Program-made: the position numbers and the translations under genes
The notes under the pieces: model-generated
Told to the model about the DNA's origin: nothing
Seen by the model: only the letters and a program-made list of their open reading frames with translations
Database searches by the model: none
From: Aliikangiella sp965214955
GTDB lineage: Bacteria > Pseudomonadota > Gammaproteobacteria > Enterobacterales > Kangiellaceae
Length of the DNA stretch: 64,000 bases
Assembly (NCBI GenBank): GCA_965214955.1
Contig: CBDCCU010000004.1
Coordinates: forward strand, 124,001-188,000
Direction of reading: 5' to 3'
Part shown: piece by piece, positions 9,299 through 17,841 of the stretch
How positions within the stretch are numbered: position 1 is the stretch's first letter
Layout of the letters: each line of letters begins with the position of its first letter

Positions 9299-9327
9299 TT
9301 GACTTTGTTGATGATAGCCTTTAAACT
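9299..9327 (+). promoter_or_regulatory. Predicted divergent promoter toward the structured region
   Basis: TTGACT (9299-9304), a 17-bp spacer and TAAACT (9322-9327) place the start near 9334, at the centre of palindrome 2. The -35 sequence, spacing and operator position match the promoter facing the other way. This is the main reason to think the hairpin-rich region downstream is transcribed from the plus strand. Confidence 0.5.
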
Positions 9328-9362
9328 ATTCGTCCTAAGGACGAATAGTTTAAAGGCTATCA
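9312..9362. repeat. 51-bp perfect palindrome 2 (probable operator)
   Basis: Two perfect 25-bp arms lie around a central A at 9337. The core GTCCTAAGGAC is shared with palindrome 1; the arms are unrelated to it. Centre-to-centre distance is 109 bp. Confidence 0.9.
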
Positions 9363-10123
9363 CTAAGAAAAAAGTAATTCGTCATTTTTTTCCCTTCTCT
9401 TCAACTGTATCTAAAACTTCATTATTCATCAAGCTTTTACAAGACAAATCCAATGCCATTCAGGCAAAGATTTGTTGCGTAGCGATCCCAATCGCGTAGT
9501 CGGCAAAACTCTCAGCCCAAGCTGAGAGAGGTTTTGATGAGCCCTAGTGAATCAATACCGATTTTGTTCTGAGCGCCCCACGTGCTCAGAATTATCAGTC
9601 GTCCAGATTGATAACCTAAGCTGAAAAATTCGCCGCCTACGGCGAATTAGTGCTGTTAACGCCCCAGCGTTTACAGCGCGTTTTTAGCTGCCGTCGTCAG
9701 GGCCAGCCCTAGCTGGCACTTGACTCCCGGCTGTGGTGCTACTCGTCCAGAGTAGCCCGCAGGGGCGGATATTGCTTGCCACGATAGTGGTAGCGATAGT
9801 AGCCGGCAGAGCCGGGAGTCAAGCGCTAGCGACGACGACGGCGGGTGAATGTTGAGCTGAGATTTTCGTCCAGAAAATAGCGGCTTAACAGAGGGCTATG
9901 CCCTTCCAAGACCACGTATGTCCAAGGAGTGGTTGTGAGGTGAATCCAGTAATGACGAGTCGTCCAGACTAGTTATTAATGGAGAGGGAGGCCCCTCAGA
10001 GAGATATTCTGCCCTAGCAGATAGCTCTCTACTCATGAAGTGAGTCAATGTGAGATGGAGGAATAAAATGGATGACTTCAATGGATGAAGGCCATCTTCC
10101 AAGCCATTCTTCCATCTTATCGA
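9334..10123 (+). ncRNA. Candidate large structured non-coding RNA
   Basis: No convincing gene lies between 9195 and 10247. From 9482 to 10117 the sequence is an almost unbroken run of hairpins with unrelated stems but shared loops. GTCCA closed by C-G occurs four times (loops 9601, 9745, 9868, 9962). CCNA tetraloops occur six times (loops 9487, 9517, 9636, 9663, 9708, 10013). Long-range pairs include 9690-9698 with 9834-9842, 9720-9731 with 9811-9822, and 10053-10064 with 10106-10117. The part around 9650-9850 is clearly richer in G+C than its neighbours, as expected of a structured RNA in an AT-rich genome. The 5' end is set by the predicted promoter and the 3' end by the last long stem; no terminator is visible. 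It could be a free RNA or a very long leader of the DUF4240 operon. Confidence 0.6.
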
Positions 10124-10247
10124 GAGTCTATTAAGATAAAGCCTGCCTATTTAGCTTAACCTGACTGATTGAATATAAAATGAAACATGTGCACAATGCT
10201 CCAAACTATAAAAATTTAAGAATTTTAGGGATTCACAAGGACAGGCA

Positions 10248-10847
10248 ATGTCATTCAAATCACTTCTTACCGTTCTTTTAATGACTATCTCAAGTGGAGC
10301 TTACTCTATGGACGAATCAAAGTTCTGGTCAATGATTGAACAAGCTTCAGCAAAGAGTAGATACAACTCAGATGACACGGCTCGCATACTCGAGAATAAG
10401 CTCTCTAAAATGTCTAAAAGTGACATATTCGATTTTGAGCGAATTATGAGACAAAAGGTCATTGAAGCAGATCATTTCAATGTGATGGTCGCCCAGAAAA
10501 TTATCGATGGATATGTGTCAGATGACTCTTACCTCTATTTCCGTTGTTGGCTGATTTCATTAGGCAGAAAAGCATTCTATGGAGTGATTGCAGATACGGA
10601 CTACCTGGCTCCTCTGGTTGACAAAAATACCGTTCCTGACTTTGAAGGTTTGCTCTATGTCGCGACAAGCGCCTATTCGAATATAACGGGTAAGGAAGAA
10701 GACGAATCATTCCCTCGAGATACAATGATTGATGAAGGACTCAATTACGATGATTTAAGTCATCAAACTAAAGGCGAAGACTGGACAGAAGAAGACCTCC
10801 CTAAAAGAGCACCTAAGCTTTGGGGAATATTTAATCAGGTAAAATAA
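10248..10847 (+). CDS. DUF4240 protein with N-terminal signal-like segment
   Basis: Residues 21 onward (MDESKFWSMIEQA, then YVSDDSYLYFRCWLISLGR) match the DUF4240 pattern, a family of unknown function. The first 20 residues (MSFKSLLTVLLMTISSGAYS) look like a secretion signal, and AAGGA stands 8 bp before this ATG. An internal start at the second Met would give a cytoplasmic DUF4240 protein, the more common form, and it has GGAG upstream, so the location is unresolved. The Sel1-repeat gene begins one base after the stop, so the two are probably translated together. The upstream neighbour is the hairpin-rich region. Confidence 0.75.
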   Translation: MSFKSLLTVLLMTISSGAYSMDESKFWSMIEQASAKSRYNSDDTARILENKLSKMSKSDIFDFERIMRQKVIEADHFNVMVAQKIIDGYVSDDSYLYFRCWLISLGRKAFYGVIADTDYLAPLVDKNTVPDFEGLLYVATSAYSNITGKEEDESFPRDTMIDEGLNYDDLSHQTKGEDWTEEDLPKRAPKLWGIFNQVK

Positions 10848-10848
10848 A

Positions 10849-13047
10849 TTGGCAGTACAAAAACTAAAAAATAAAGCAATCAAAAGCGGAGCCCCTGCGG
10901 ACTATATCAAAGTGGCGGAGGCCTATGAATACGGAAAAGGCTGTAAAGTGAACCTAAAAGCAGCCAGAAATTGGTATAAGAAAGCTGTCGATAAGAATGA
11001 TGCCTCAGCTGCCTATCAATTAGCTCTGCTGCACCGAGATGATTGGGAATCTGAAGACCATCAAGAATTGGCTCACAAGTACTTTAAATTAGCAGCCAAA
11101 CTCGGTTTAGTGAAAGCGATGAATAATCTAGCTTGGACATACTATTATGGTGATGGCATAGAATGCTCATTAGAGAATGCTATGCATTGGTTTGAAGAAG
11201 CCGTAAGTAACGGTGATCATTCGAACCTTATTCAGCTAGTTGAAATCTACATGGATAACTATAGTAGCCACTATAGTCCTACTCTTGCTAAAAAGTGGAT
11301 CAGAGAAATTGTTGCTTCCAAAGATGCACAAATAATATTTGAGTTAGCGTATATTTTTAACTGGGGTGATGGAGATTCAGAGTCTGAAAAGGAAGCATTT
11401 AAATATATCAAGAAGGCTTCTGAGCTTGGATGTGCAGAAGCAGATATCGAGTTGGCTGTCGCTTACTTTACGGGTAACGGAATAAAGAAGAATCTGAAAC
11501 GATCTAACGATGTACTCACAAAGATTTTTCAATCCAAAGACTACAACACTATCTCTCAGATTGCAGATATGCATGATCGCGGAAATATTTTTCCTTGCAA
11601 TCCAGAGGAGTCGTTTCGATGGCATAAACGAGCAGCTCAACTGGGAGATGACTATTCACAGATGATCGTTGGGAGGCGATATCGAGATGGAAAAGGTGTT
11701 AGAAAGAGCTATCGTAACGCTGTCTCCTGGTTGAAACGATCTGCAGAGCAAAGAAACGGAAGCGCCTGCTTTTCGTTAGGCTACCTGTATAAAAAACGAG
11801 ACTGGAAAGATAAAGACGATTCCAAATCTTTCAGTTATCTTAAGCTAGCGCATAAGTACGGTGTAACGAATGCTTTTTCCGCTATCGGCTGGGCATATCA
11901 AGAAGGAATTGGAGTACGACAATCAAACAAGACGGCTATCAAGTGGTTCAAAAAAGGGATCGAAGCTTTTGATAACCGTTCCGAGTACGGATTAGGGTAT
12001 ATGTATTTGCACGGACTAGGCTGCAAAAAAGATTACGTTAAAGCATACAAACATAACAAAAAATCAGCTGAAAATGGTTTCGCTCATGCAATGCAAAACT
12101 GCGGCTGGTTGTTAGAGTGCGGACTTGGGGTAAAGAAAAGCATCGAAGAAGCAATTCATTGGTACGAAAAAGGCGCAAAGAAGAACCATCCTGGCTGTCT
12201 AGGTAATCTTGCTTTCCTTTATCTCAATGGAAAGGGGGTTGAGAAAAATGGTAAAAAAGCTTTTTCGCTTTTCAAAGAAGCTGCAAGTTTGGGTGATGCA
12301 ACTGCCCAGTTTAACCTAGGTGTGGAATACGCCTTGAGTGATCACGTCAAGAAAAATTGTGCCTCTGCAAAAAAGAATTGGAACATGTCGGTCGAGAACC
12401 CAAATGTTTATCTTAATCCGGCGTACTACTATAGGTACGCCCTAGGACATATTGATGGCACTTGCGGTTTAAAGCCCCAAAAAGCCGTGTACTGGCTAGA
12501 GCAGTCATTGAATAAAGGGTATAAAGAAGCAGCCGCAAAACTCGGCGATCTCTATCGCGAAGGTACTATTGTTAAACCTGACGCTGCCTTATCGAAGAAA
12601 TACTATAAAATTGCATTCAATTACTATAAGTCAGAATACGCTATAGGAAACAGCGCCAAACTAAATGAACTGGCAGATATGTATAACCATGGACGCGGTA
12701 CTAAGAAGAATCAGGTTAAGGCAAAAGAATGTTTCGAAGAAGCGAGAAAACAAAAAGTCATTAGTCGTAAAAATAACTATGCATGGTTACTATCTACCAG
12801 CAAAAATCAAAGGTTGCGAGACAGTAAACTTGCGTTAAAGCTGATTCGACAAGTTATTAAAGATTTCGGTGAAAAGGCCATTTTTATCGATACTATGGCA
12901 GCGGCTTATGCAGAATCAGGAAACTTTAAGAAGGCCGTTGATTTACAAAAAAAATCCATAAAGTTATTGGATAAAAATCATCGCGATGTTGAAGAATTCA
13001 ATGAACGACTTGAATTATATAGGAACCGAAAGGCATGGAGTCAGTAG
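10849..13047 (+). CDS. Sel1-like repeat protein
   Basis: The 732-residue protein is built almost wholly of Sel1-type tetratricopeptide-like repeats of about 36 residues (GDGIECSLENAMHWFEEA, GKGVRKSYRNAVSWLKRSAE, GIGVRQSNKTAIKWFKKG), at least a dozen in all. Such solenoids are protein-binding scaffolds. No signal peptide or membrane segment is present. The start is a TTG one base after the DUF4240 stop, so translation probably depends on coupling. Its function and its link to the DUF4240 partner are unknown. Confidence 0.85.
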   Translation: MAVQKLKNKAIKSGAPADYIKVAEAYEYGKGCKVNLKAARNWYKKAVDKNDASAAYQLALLHRDDWESEDHQELAHKYFKLAAKLGLVKAMNNLAWTYYYGDGIECSLENAMHWFEEAVSNGDHSNLIQLVEIYMDNYSSHYSPTLAKKWIREIVASKDAQIIFELAYIFNWGDGDSESEKEAFKYIKKASELGCAEADIELAVAYFTGNGIKKNLKRSNDVLTKIFQSKDYNTISQIADMHDRGNIFPCNPEESFRWHKRAAQLGDDYSQMIVGRRYRDGKGVRKSYRNAVSWLKRSAEQRNGSACFSLGYLYKKRDWKDKDDSKSFSYLKLAHKYGVTNAFSAIGWAYQEGIGVRQSNKTAIKWFKKGIEAFDNRSEYGLGYMYLHGLGCKKDYVKAYKHNKKSAENGFAHAMQNCGWLLECGLGVKKSIEEAIHWYEKGAKKNHPGCLGNLAFLYLNGKGVEKNGKKAFSLFKEAASLGDATAQFNLGVEYALSDHVKKNCASAKKNWNMSVENPNVYLNPAYYYRYALGHIDGTCGLKPQKAVYWLEQSLNKGYKEAAAKLGDLYREGTIVKPDAALSKKYYKIAFNYYKSEYAIGNSAKLNELADMYNHGRGTKKNQVKAKECFEEARKQKVISRKNNYAWLLSTSKNQRLRDSKLALKLIRQVIKDFGEKAIFIDTMAAAYAESGNFKKAVDLQKKSIKLLDKNHRDVEEFNERLELYRNRKAWSQ

Positions 13048-13079
13048 CTTCTCGAAAATCTATATTGAGTCTGGCGAGT

Positions 13080-13283
13080 CTAGGCTCGCCATTGTTTTTT
13101 TCGGTAAGACTTCCAGTTTCGAGAACTAGGTTTCCACACATCATCCCAAGCGTTAGGCAGATGCTTTGGTTTTCTGCGTCCACGAACGTTTATACGTACT
13201 CCCTCCTCGTTGGTAGTTGATGCGTAGTAAAGCCTCATTTCTTGAGTAGTCTTAGGATGACGAAAGTAACAACTGTATCCCAT
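13080..13283 (-). CDS. Small hypothetical basic protein
   Basis: From ATG 13283 (MGYSCYFRHPKTTQE) this gives 67 residues; GGAG lies 8 bp upstream, which favours it over the in-frame ATG at 13322. The protein is rich in Arg, Lys and aromatic residues, especially at its C-terminal end. I do not recognise a family. It lies convergent to the Sel1 gene with a 32-bp gap. Confidence 0.55.
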   Translation of the reverse strand: MGYSCYFRHPKTTQEMRLYYASTTNEEGVRINVRGRRKPKHLPNAWDDVWKPSSRNWKSYRKKQWRA

Positions 13284-13403
13284 AGTGATCTCCATTAGTT
13301 TTGAATAACTAACGAAAACCAAATCCCCTCAATTTTAATAACAATCTAAAACACACTTGATATACTCCATTTTAGTTTCTAAGAGCTCGATCTGCGGAAA
13401 CAA

Positions 13404-15065
13404 CTAAATTTTCCAGTTGTGTAATTGTTCAGTCATTCGACGCAAACTAATTAGGTCCTCGTTATTCTCACTTTGGGACTCAAGCTTCTTAGAATTCTCA
13501 ATTACATCTACTAGCACTTCATCCTCAGGCTTAACAAACCAATATGCTCTACCGTACTTATTAAGCCAATTGGTCAACTCAGCATTGAGGTTTTCACTGC
13601 TCCTAAGCATTGTATTTGTAAGTGCTCTTGCGCCGTGCCAATATTCTTTCTTGGCTATCAATTGTCGAAGAGCTTTCCCAACATAACCACCTGAGTTTTG
13701 ACTATGAATTTCTTCAACTTCTTCTAGTGAATAGTTGTTTAATGAAAGCAGTACATTTTTCGCCGCCTTAACTTCGCAGGCTCCACCGTTAACCAGCTTT
13801 CCAAATAACCACTGTTTATTGTTGGCCAATAGCTTCTCGCTAGCACTTATTACAGCAGCTCTGACCTTGGGCTTTTTGTCAAATTCAAAAGCTTTGACGA
13901 TCTCCCAATCCGCTTCATCTCCAGTCTCAGCCAATCCTAGAATAGCCCCCTTCAGAACTTCGCTAGCATTTGCTTTGAGGAACGACCGATAATGTTTTGC
14001 AGAACCGAAGTTCTCTTCACGCTCTAAGTAGAATCTAGCCATATGCCTCATCGCATGGCTGTTATCAGTCAAAGTATCTATGAGGACTTCTCTAACAATT
14101 CCGTACTCAACGTCCAACAACGCGTAAATAGCTTTCTTTCTAAGCATCCCTAATTTATCTTTGCTAGCATTGAGCAAGTACTCAACAAGACTTTTTCCGT
14201 ACAGTACTTCTTTAGCTAAGTTTAGAGACAATGATCGAATGACTGGGTCTTCATGCTGAGCCGCGCACGAAAGAAGTTGACCTTTGTCTCTCACGACTTT
14301 CTTAGCAATAAAAAACGCTGAACGGCACACCTTATAGTCACTAAGATTAAGTGCACTAACTATTTCTTTTTGGCCTTTTTCCGTCTTATAACGAGACTCG
14401 ACTTGTGAAATTAGCTCTCTATGATCTTGTCGGCTACGAGATCTTAGCTGTTCAAGCAAAAATAGGAAGTCAGCCAGCTGTGACTCATCCATTTCGGATA
14501 TCAACTTGGAGAGCTCACGAGTTGCAAATCCTCTAATAGCGTCTACCCAATCATTCACTCTCAAGAAGAGCATTTTTACAGCAGCCTTTCCATCAACATA
14601 GGTTAAACGCTTAAGCGCAGCTTCCCTAACAAATCCGTTAGAATGAAAACTAAGAATCGACAAAACAGAAGCTAGTGCTTCTTTCCTTCCATTGATTTTA
14701 GGAACATGGCTTGCCTCCAGATTCCACCAAACTTGTTGAATTGGTAAGTCGCAGCGAACGTAATAACCACCACGAATACTCTGATCCAGCCAATTTAAGT
14801 CTTTACTTTCAGCCTGTATAAAGAGCTCATGAACTTTCTCAATAGCTAGTTGTTGAACCATTTGGTTCGCATGAAACACGTATGGAACTACGTAGCGAAT
14901 TCCACCAAGAGACTCTATTTCTCGCAATCGGAATACATTTTCAGGGACGTTATTCCGCTTCCCTTTTAGCTTTTGTAAAAAGGATATCTTCGCGTCGGAG
15001 CTATTTATTGACTCGACTATTTCTTTGTCCGCTTGTGTTAGTTCTTTCTTCACCTTCAACTCCAT
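13404..15065 (-). CDS. HEAT-repeat-like hypothetical protein
   Basis: A soluble 553-residue all-helical protein with recurring HEAT-like units (FVREAALKRLTYVDGKAAVK, DPVIRSLSLNLAKEVL, KVRAAVISASEKLLANN), suggesting a binding scaffold. There is no signal peptide and I see no catalytic motif. GAGG precedes the ATG. It sits alone between the small protein gene and the mobilisation genes; in this setting a defence role is possible but only by location. Confidence 0.75.
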   Translation of the reverse strand: MELKVKKELTQADKEIVESINSSDAKISFLQKLKGKRNNVPENVFRLREIESLGGIRYVVPYVFHANQMVQQLAIEKVHELFIQAESKDLNWLDQSIRGGYYVRCDLPIQQVWWNLEASHVPKINGRKEALASVLSILSFHSNGFVREAALKRLTYVDGKAAVKMLFLRVNDWVDAIRGFATRELSKLISEMDESQLADFLFLLEQLRSRSRQDHRELISQVESRYKTEKGQKEIVSALNLSDYKVCRSAFFIAKKVVRDKGQLLSCAAQHEDPVIRSLSLNLAKEVLYGKSLVEYLLNASKDKLGMLRKKAIYALLDVEYGIVREVLIDTLTDNSHAMRHMARFYLEREENFGSAKHYRSFLKANASEVLKGAILGLAETGDEADWEIVKAFEFDKKPKVRAAVISASEKLLANNKQWLFGKLVNGGACEVKAAKNVLLSLNNYSLEEVEEIHSQNSGGYVGKALRQLIAKKEYWHGARALTNTMLRSSENLNAELTNWLNKYGRAYWFVKPEDEVLVDVIENSKKLESQSENNEDLISLRRMTEQLHNWKI

Positions 15066-15193
15066 GAAGCCTCAAGCTTTTACCGCTTTAACCTTGTTAC
15101 TGCTTAGAATCTTCCCGCACTTTCTGCAGGCCAGTAGTCCAGATTACTAAAACGACTTTTTCATTTCAAGAACTTTTTCGTATTTAATGAATT

Positions 15194-15901
15194 TCATATA
15201 GGCCAGGATGTTAAAGATGAAATGATGAATTTAGAACGATGTTTGCCCGTGAGGACTACTCGTTCGCCAGCTACAGGTATTGTTTTCAGAAGGCTAAAAA
15301 CTCTTTTTAAGCGCTTAGCAAATCCCACATCGGGACACACATAATGAACCATATCAATTTCTTTTCTTGTAATCTGTTGTAAGTAAATTGACCAAATTTT
15401 CTCTAGCCGCTGCCTAGATTTGATAGTTCTTTCAAGTTCAATGGCCACTTTATCACCGAACTGATTAGTAACGATTGCATCCGGTCTCTTAGCTAAGTTT
15501 AACGGTAATTGCTTGCCAGAAACCCAATCACTCCATCCCGCCGACTCCGCTTTGATTCGCGCTGTTTGTACGTCTAATTCATGTGGAATCATTAGAGGCT
15601 TTACCCTACTGGTCTGAAATGGTGTTCTAAATTCCATCTCCTCATCATCGCCCCAAGCATGCGCTAATCCTAATTGTGTAATTCCCCAAATGTTAAATGC
15701 GAAACCTTCGTACTTATGACGATGAATCAATCCTTTTTTATTCATTGAATTTAGCTTCTTGTATATAGCTCTAGACGAAATATTAACTATCTGAGCAAGA
15801 ATTTCGGGTGAACTAAACGTTTCGTCTCGTAAAAACTTTAATATTTGAAACTCGCTGTCTCGAGATCGACGCAACCTCTCATCATAATTACTAATCAACA
15901 T
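15194..15901 (-). CDS. MobC/replication-relaxation-like winged-helix protein
   Basis: The N-terminal ~80 residues form a winged helix (FSSPEILAQIVNISSRAIYKKLNSM). A second region holds KRPDAIVTNQFGDKVAIELERTIKS, a D...E-x-E pattern like the fold seen in MobC/replication-relaxation proteins of integrative elements. The start codon overlaps the end of the coupling-protein gene, and such pairs are common on mobilisable islands. It probably helps prepare or select the DNA to be transferred. The assignment is by pattern and context. Confidence 0.6.
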   Translation of the reverse strand: MLISNYDERLRRSRDSEFQILKFLRDETFSSPEILAQIVNISSRAIYKKLNSMNKKGLIHRHKYEGFAFNIWGITQLGLAHAWGDDEEMEFRTPFQTSRVKPLMIPHELDVQTARIKAESAGWSDWVSGKQLPLNLAKRPDAIVTNQFGDKVAIELERTIKSRQRLEKIWSIYLQQITRKEIDMVHYVCPDVGFAKRLKRVFSLLKTIPVAGERVVLTGKHRSKFIISSLTSWPI

Positions 15902-17627
15902 CCACTAGTTCCTCACCAATTGATGAATTGATTTCGTTTTTGATATTTCTTGCTAGAACCGGTGTGGGTCTGAGAGCTTCGGGATTTAACTCGACAGGAA
16001 TAGGAGACGTAAATATAAACTCAGGAAGTTTATCGCTGCATAACACCGCACATTTTGAAGGTAATGCTGCTAGCATGTTTGTATCAATTAAAGGTGCTTC
16101 AATTTGTCTTAATGAGCGCTCACCGGTTCCAAACTCAGTTAACAATGTCGAAGTCGAAAAGTTCCTAGTTTCGTCATCGACGCTGATTGTTCCATAGAGC
16201 CTAGCAAGCCAATCTCGAGTATCCGGATCAATGACTCTATAGTTGAGTTTTAATAGACAGTTTTCCGTTATCGACGCTTTCACAGCTAACGGATTAAGGT
16301 CCTTTCCGCAGTCATTAATATCCTGCAATGACTGCATACACAATATCGCTGATACGTTTGAATCTCTAGCTGTTCCAAGTATTTGCAGTACAGTCTTGGA
16401 CAACAAATACTTAATTTCATCGAGCATAATCACTGTATGGTTTGGAGAAAGATGCTTCTTGCTCTCACAAATTTGTAGGAGTTTTATAATCAACATTTTT
16501 TGGGCGATCAAAATAGAATCATTTCTTATGGAGCCTTTGACATAAATTACCGCGCCGCTACTGATTAATTCCTCTAGCTCAAGTCCTTGTTCAGCTTGTA
16601 GTACCCGGAGGTTAGATAGTTCTTTGAGCGATTCTATGCAACTTTTTTGATCACTGTCTATAGTCCCAATCCCTTCTATAAAAGAAGAGACTGATTTTCT
16701 AAAACTAGTTTTCTTAGAGATCGCAAAGCTAAGATATTTTCGAAGTATGTTCCTCGAGATCTTCTGATAGTAGTCGGCTTTTTCACCACGATCGGATAAA
16801 CCAAATCCGCCGCAGTACAGTTCAAATTGTTGCTCTATAGTTCCATAATCTAAGAGGTTTAGTTGGGGCATATCCCCTCCTAAGTCAATAAATACAAACT
16901 CTCTTCCGGCTTTATTAGCTTCTGCATTGAGAACATGCGGCATAAACTGGTCATATTTGGGATCGACACAGATGACGCAATCCCCTTCTCTAATGTGCTG
17001 AACAAGCCGCATCTGACATGCGGCTCCTTTACCAAAACCCGTAGGCCCCAAAATAACTGAATGAGTATTCCTAAGAAATTTTTCATCAATATAGACAGGC
17101 TTATCATTAGAATTCAATCCACAAAAAAAGCCTTTGTCCATGTTAAATTTACTTTCTGGGTTAAAAGCTTCCTTTGATTTAGGAAGGAATTCACCTACAG
17201 TTCTAATATCAGTTTTTGATTTTCTTGCTCTAGCCGAATTAGAGCTGATTTTCCATTTCAACTTATCGAGAATCCTTTCAATCCATCTTATAAGGAAGAA
17301 GCCAGCAGGAAAGCTGATAATCAATGCTGAAGCGACTATATTTGAAAAATCTAAACTATGACTGAATACTGAAATTCTTCGGTGGCTTAGCCATTCGAAA
17401 GAGCCCAGCGCTATCGCTATACTGAAAATTAGCATAAGCGCTAATAATGCTTTAAGAATCCAGTTTCGAAATCTTAGAAAACTCCAAAATATTAGCCCTG
17501 TAACTAGCGCAGTAAATATTCCATATTCCAGAATAAATTCTACAAGAATTTTTTCGCTTTCATAAATACCTTGTACCAGCTCCTGCTTCACATCTAGCAG
17601 AAATGGCTTTAGTTTATTAATTTCCAT
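15891..17627 (-). CDS. TraD/VirD4-like type IV coupling ATPase
   Basis: From ATG 17627, with AAGGAGG 6 bp upstream, the protein has 578 residues. Two or three membrane segments occupy the first ~120, followed by Walker A (GPTGFGKG, ~194-201) and Walker B (HTVIMLDEIKYLL). Coupling proteins bring the relaxase-DNA complex to a type IV secretion channel. The start overlaps the AlpA-like gene and the end overlaps the MobC-like gene, so the three form one operon. No relaxase gene is present in the island, so it must use another element's relaxase or a protein I do not recognise. Confidence 0.8.
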   Translation of the reverse strand: MEINKLKPFLLDVKQELVQGIYESEKILVEFILEYGIFTALVTGLIFWSFLRFRNWILKALLALMLIFSIAIALGSFEWLSHRRISVFSHSLDFSNIVASALIISFPAGFFLIRWIERILDKLKWKISSNSARARKSKTDIRTVGEFLPKSKEAFNPESKFNMDKGFFCGLNSNDKPVYIDEKFLRNTHSVILGPTGFGKGAACQMRLVQHIREGDCVICVDPKYDQFMPHVLNAEANKAGREFVFIDLGGDMPQLNLLDYGTIEQQFELYCGGFGLSDRGEKADYYQKISRNILRKYLSFAISKKTSFRKSVSSFIEGIGTIDSDQKSCIESLKELSNLRVLQAEQGLELEELISSGAVIYVKGSIRNDSILIAQKMLIIKLLQICESKKHLSPNHTVIMLDEIKYLLSKTVLQILGTARDSNVSAILCMQSLQDINDCGKDLNPLAVKASITENCLLKLNYRVIDPDTRDWLARLYGTISVDDETRNFSTSTLLTEFGTGERSLRQIEAPLIDTNMLAALPSKCAVLCSDKLPEFIFTSPIPVELNPEALRPTPVLARNIKNEINSSIGEELVDVD

Positions 17628-17841
17628 TAGAATCCTCCTTCGCAGACACAATTCGAAATTGATTAAACCATTCTTCGAATTCAGACTTCGGCCAAAAACG
17701 TTTTCTGAATCCCGGTATCTTTATGTAGGGAGGTAAATCGTCTTTGTTTTCGCAAACTTTCACTAAGAGACGACGCTTTGAAATGCCTAAAATCCAAGCG
17801 ACCTCCCAATCGCTGTAATAATCCTCTGTAATTATTCTCAT
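17617..17841 (-). CDS. AlpA/excisionase-like helix-turn-helix protein
   Basis: A 74-residue protein with a MerR/AlpA-type helix-turn-helix (YYSDWEVAWILGISKRRLL) and the PPYIKIPGFRKRFWPKSEFEEW wing typical of excisionase-like regulators that control integrase genes or direct excision. The start ATG overlaps the stop of the upstream gene and GGAGG precedes it. It is the likely directionality factor or regulator of the island. Confidence 0.75.
   Translation of the reverse strand: MRIITEDYYSDWEVAWILGISKRRLLVKVCENKDDLPPYIKIPGFRKRFWPKSEFEEWFNQFRIVSAKEDSNGN

Noticed and set aside
9299..9499. Plus-strand 66-codon open frame across palindrome 2
   Set aside because: It starts inside the predicted -35 box and crosses the operator; not a plausible gene.
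9896..10102. Minus-strand 68-codon open frame within the hairpin region
   Set aside because: It reads through several perfect hairpins, has no ribosome site and has an atypical composition; treated as chance.
9482..10117. CRISPR array or REP cluster
   Set aside because: Stems are all different and there are no equal spacers; only loops recur, which fits one folded RNA better.
9334..10123. RNA antitoxin of a ToxIN-type (type III) system
   Set aside because: There are no tandem identical RNA repeats and no ToxN-like protein; the adjacent toxin is AbiEii-like with a protein partner.
9334..10123. Retron non-coding RNA
   Set aside because: No reverse transcriptase gene lies in or near the island.
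13035..13220. Plus-strand 61-codon frame after the Sel1 gene
   Set aside because: It overlaps the small minus-strand gene, which has the better ribosome site and composition.
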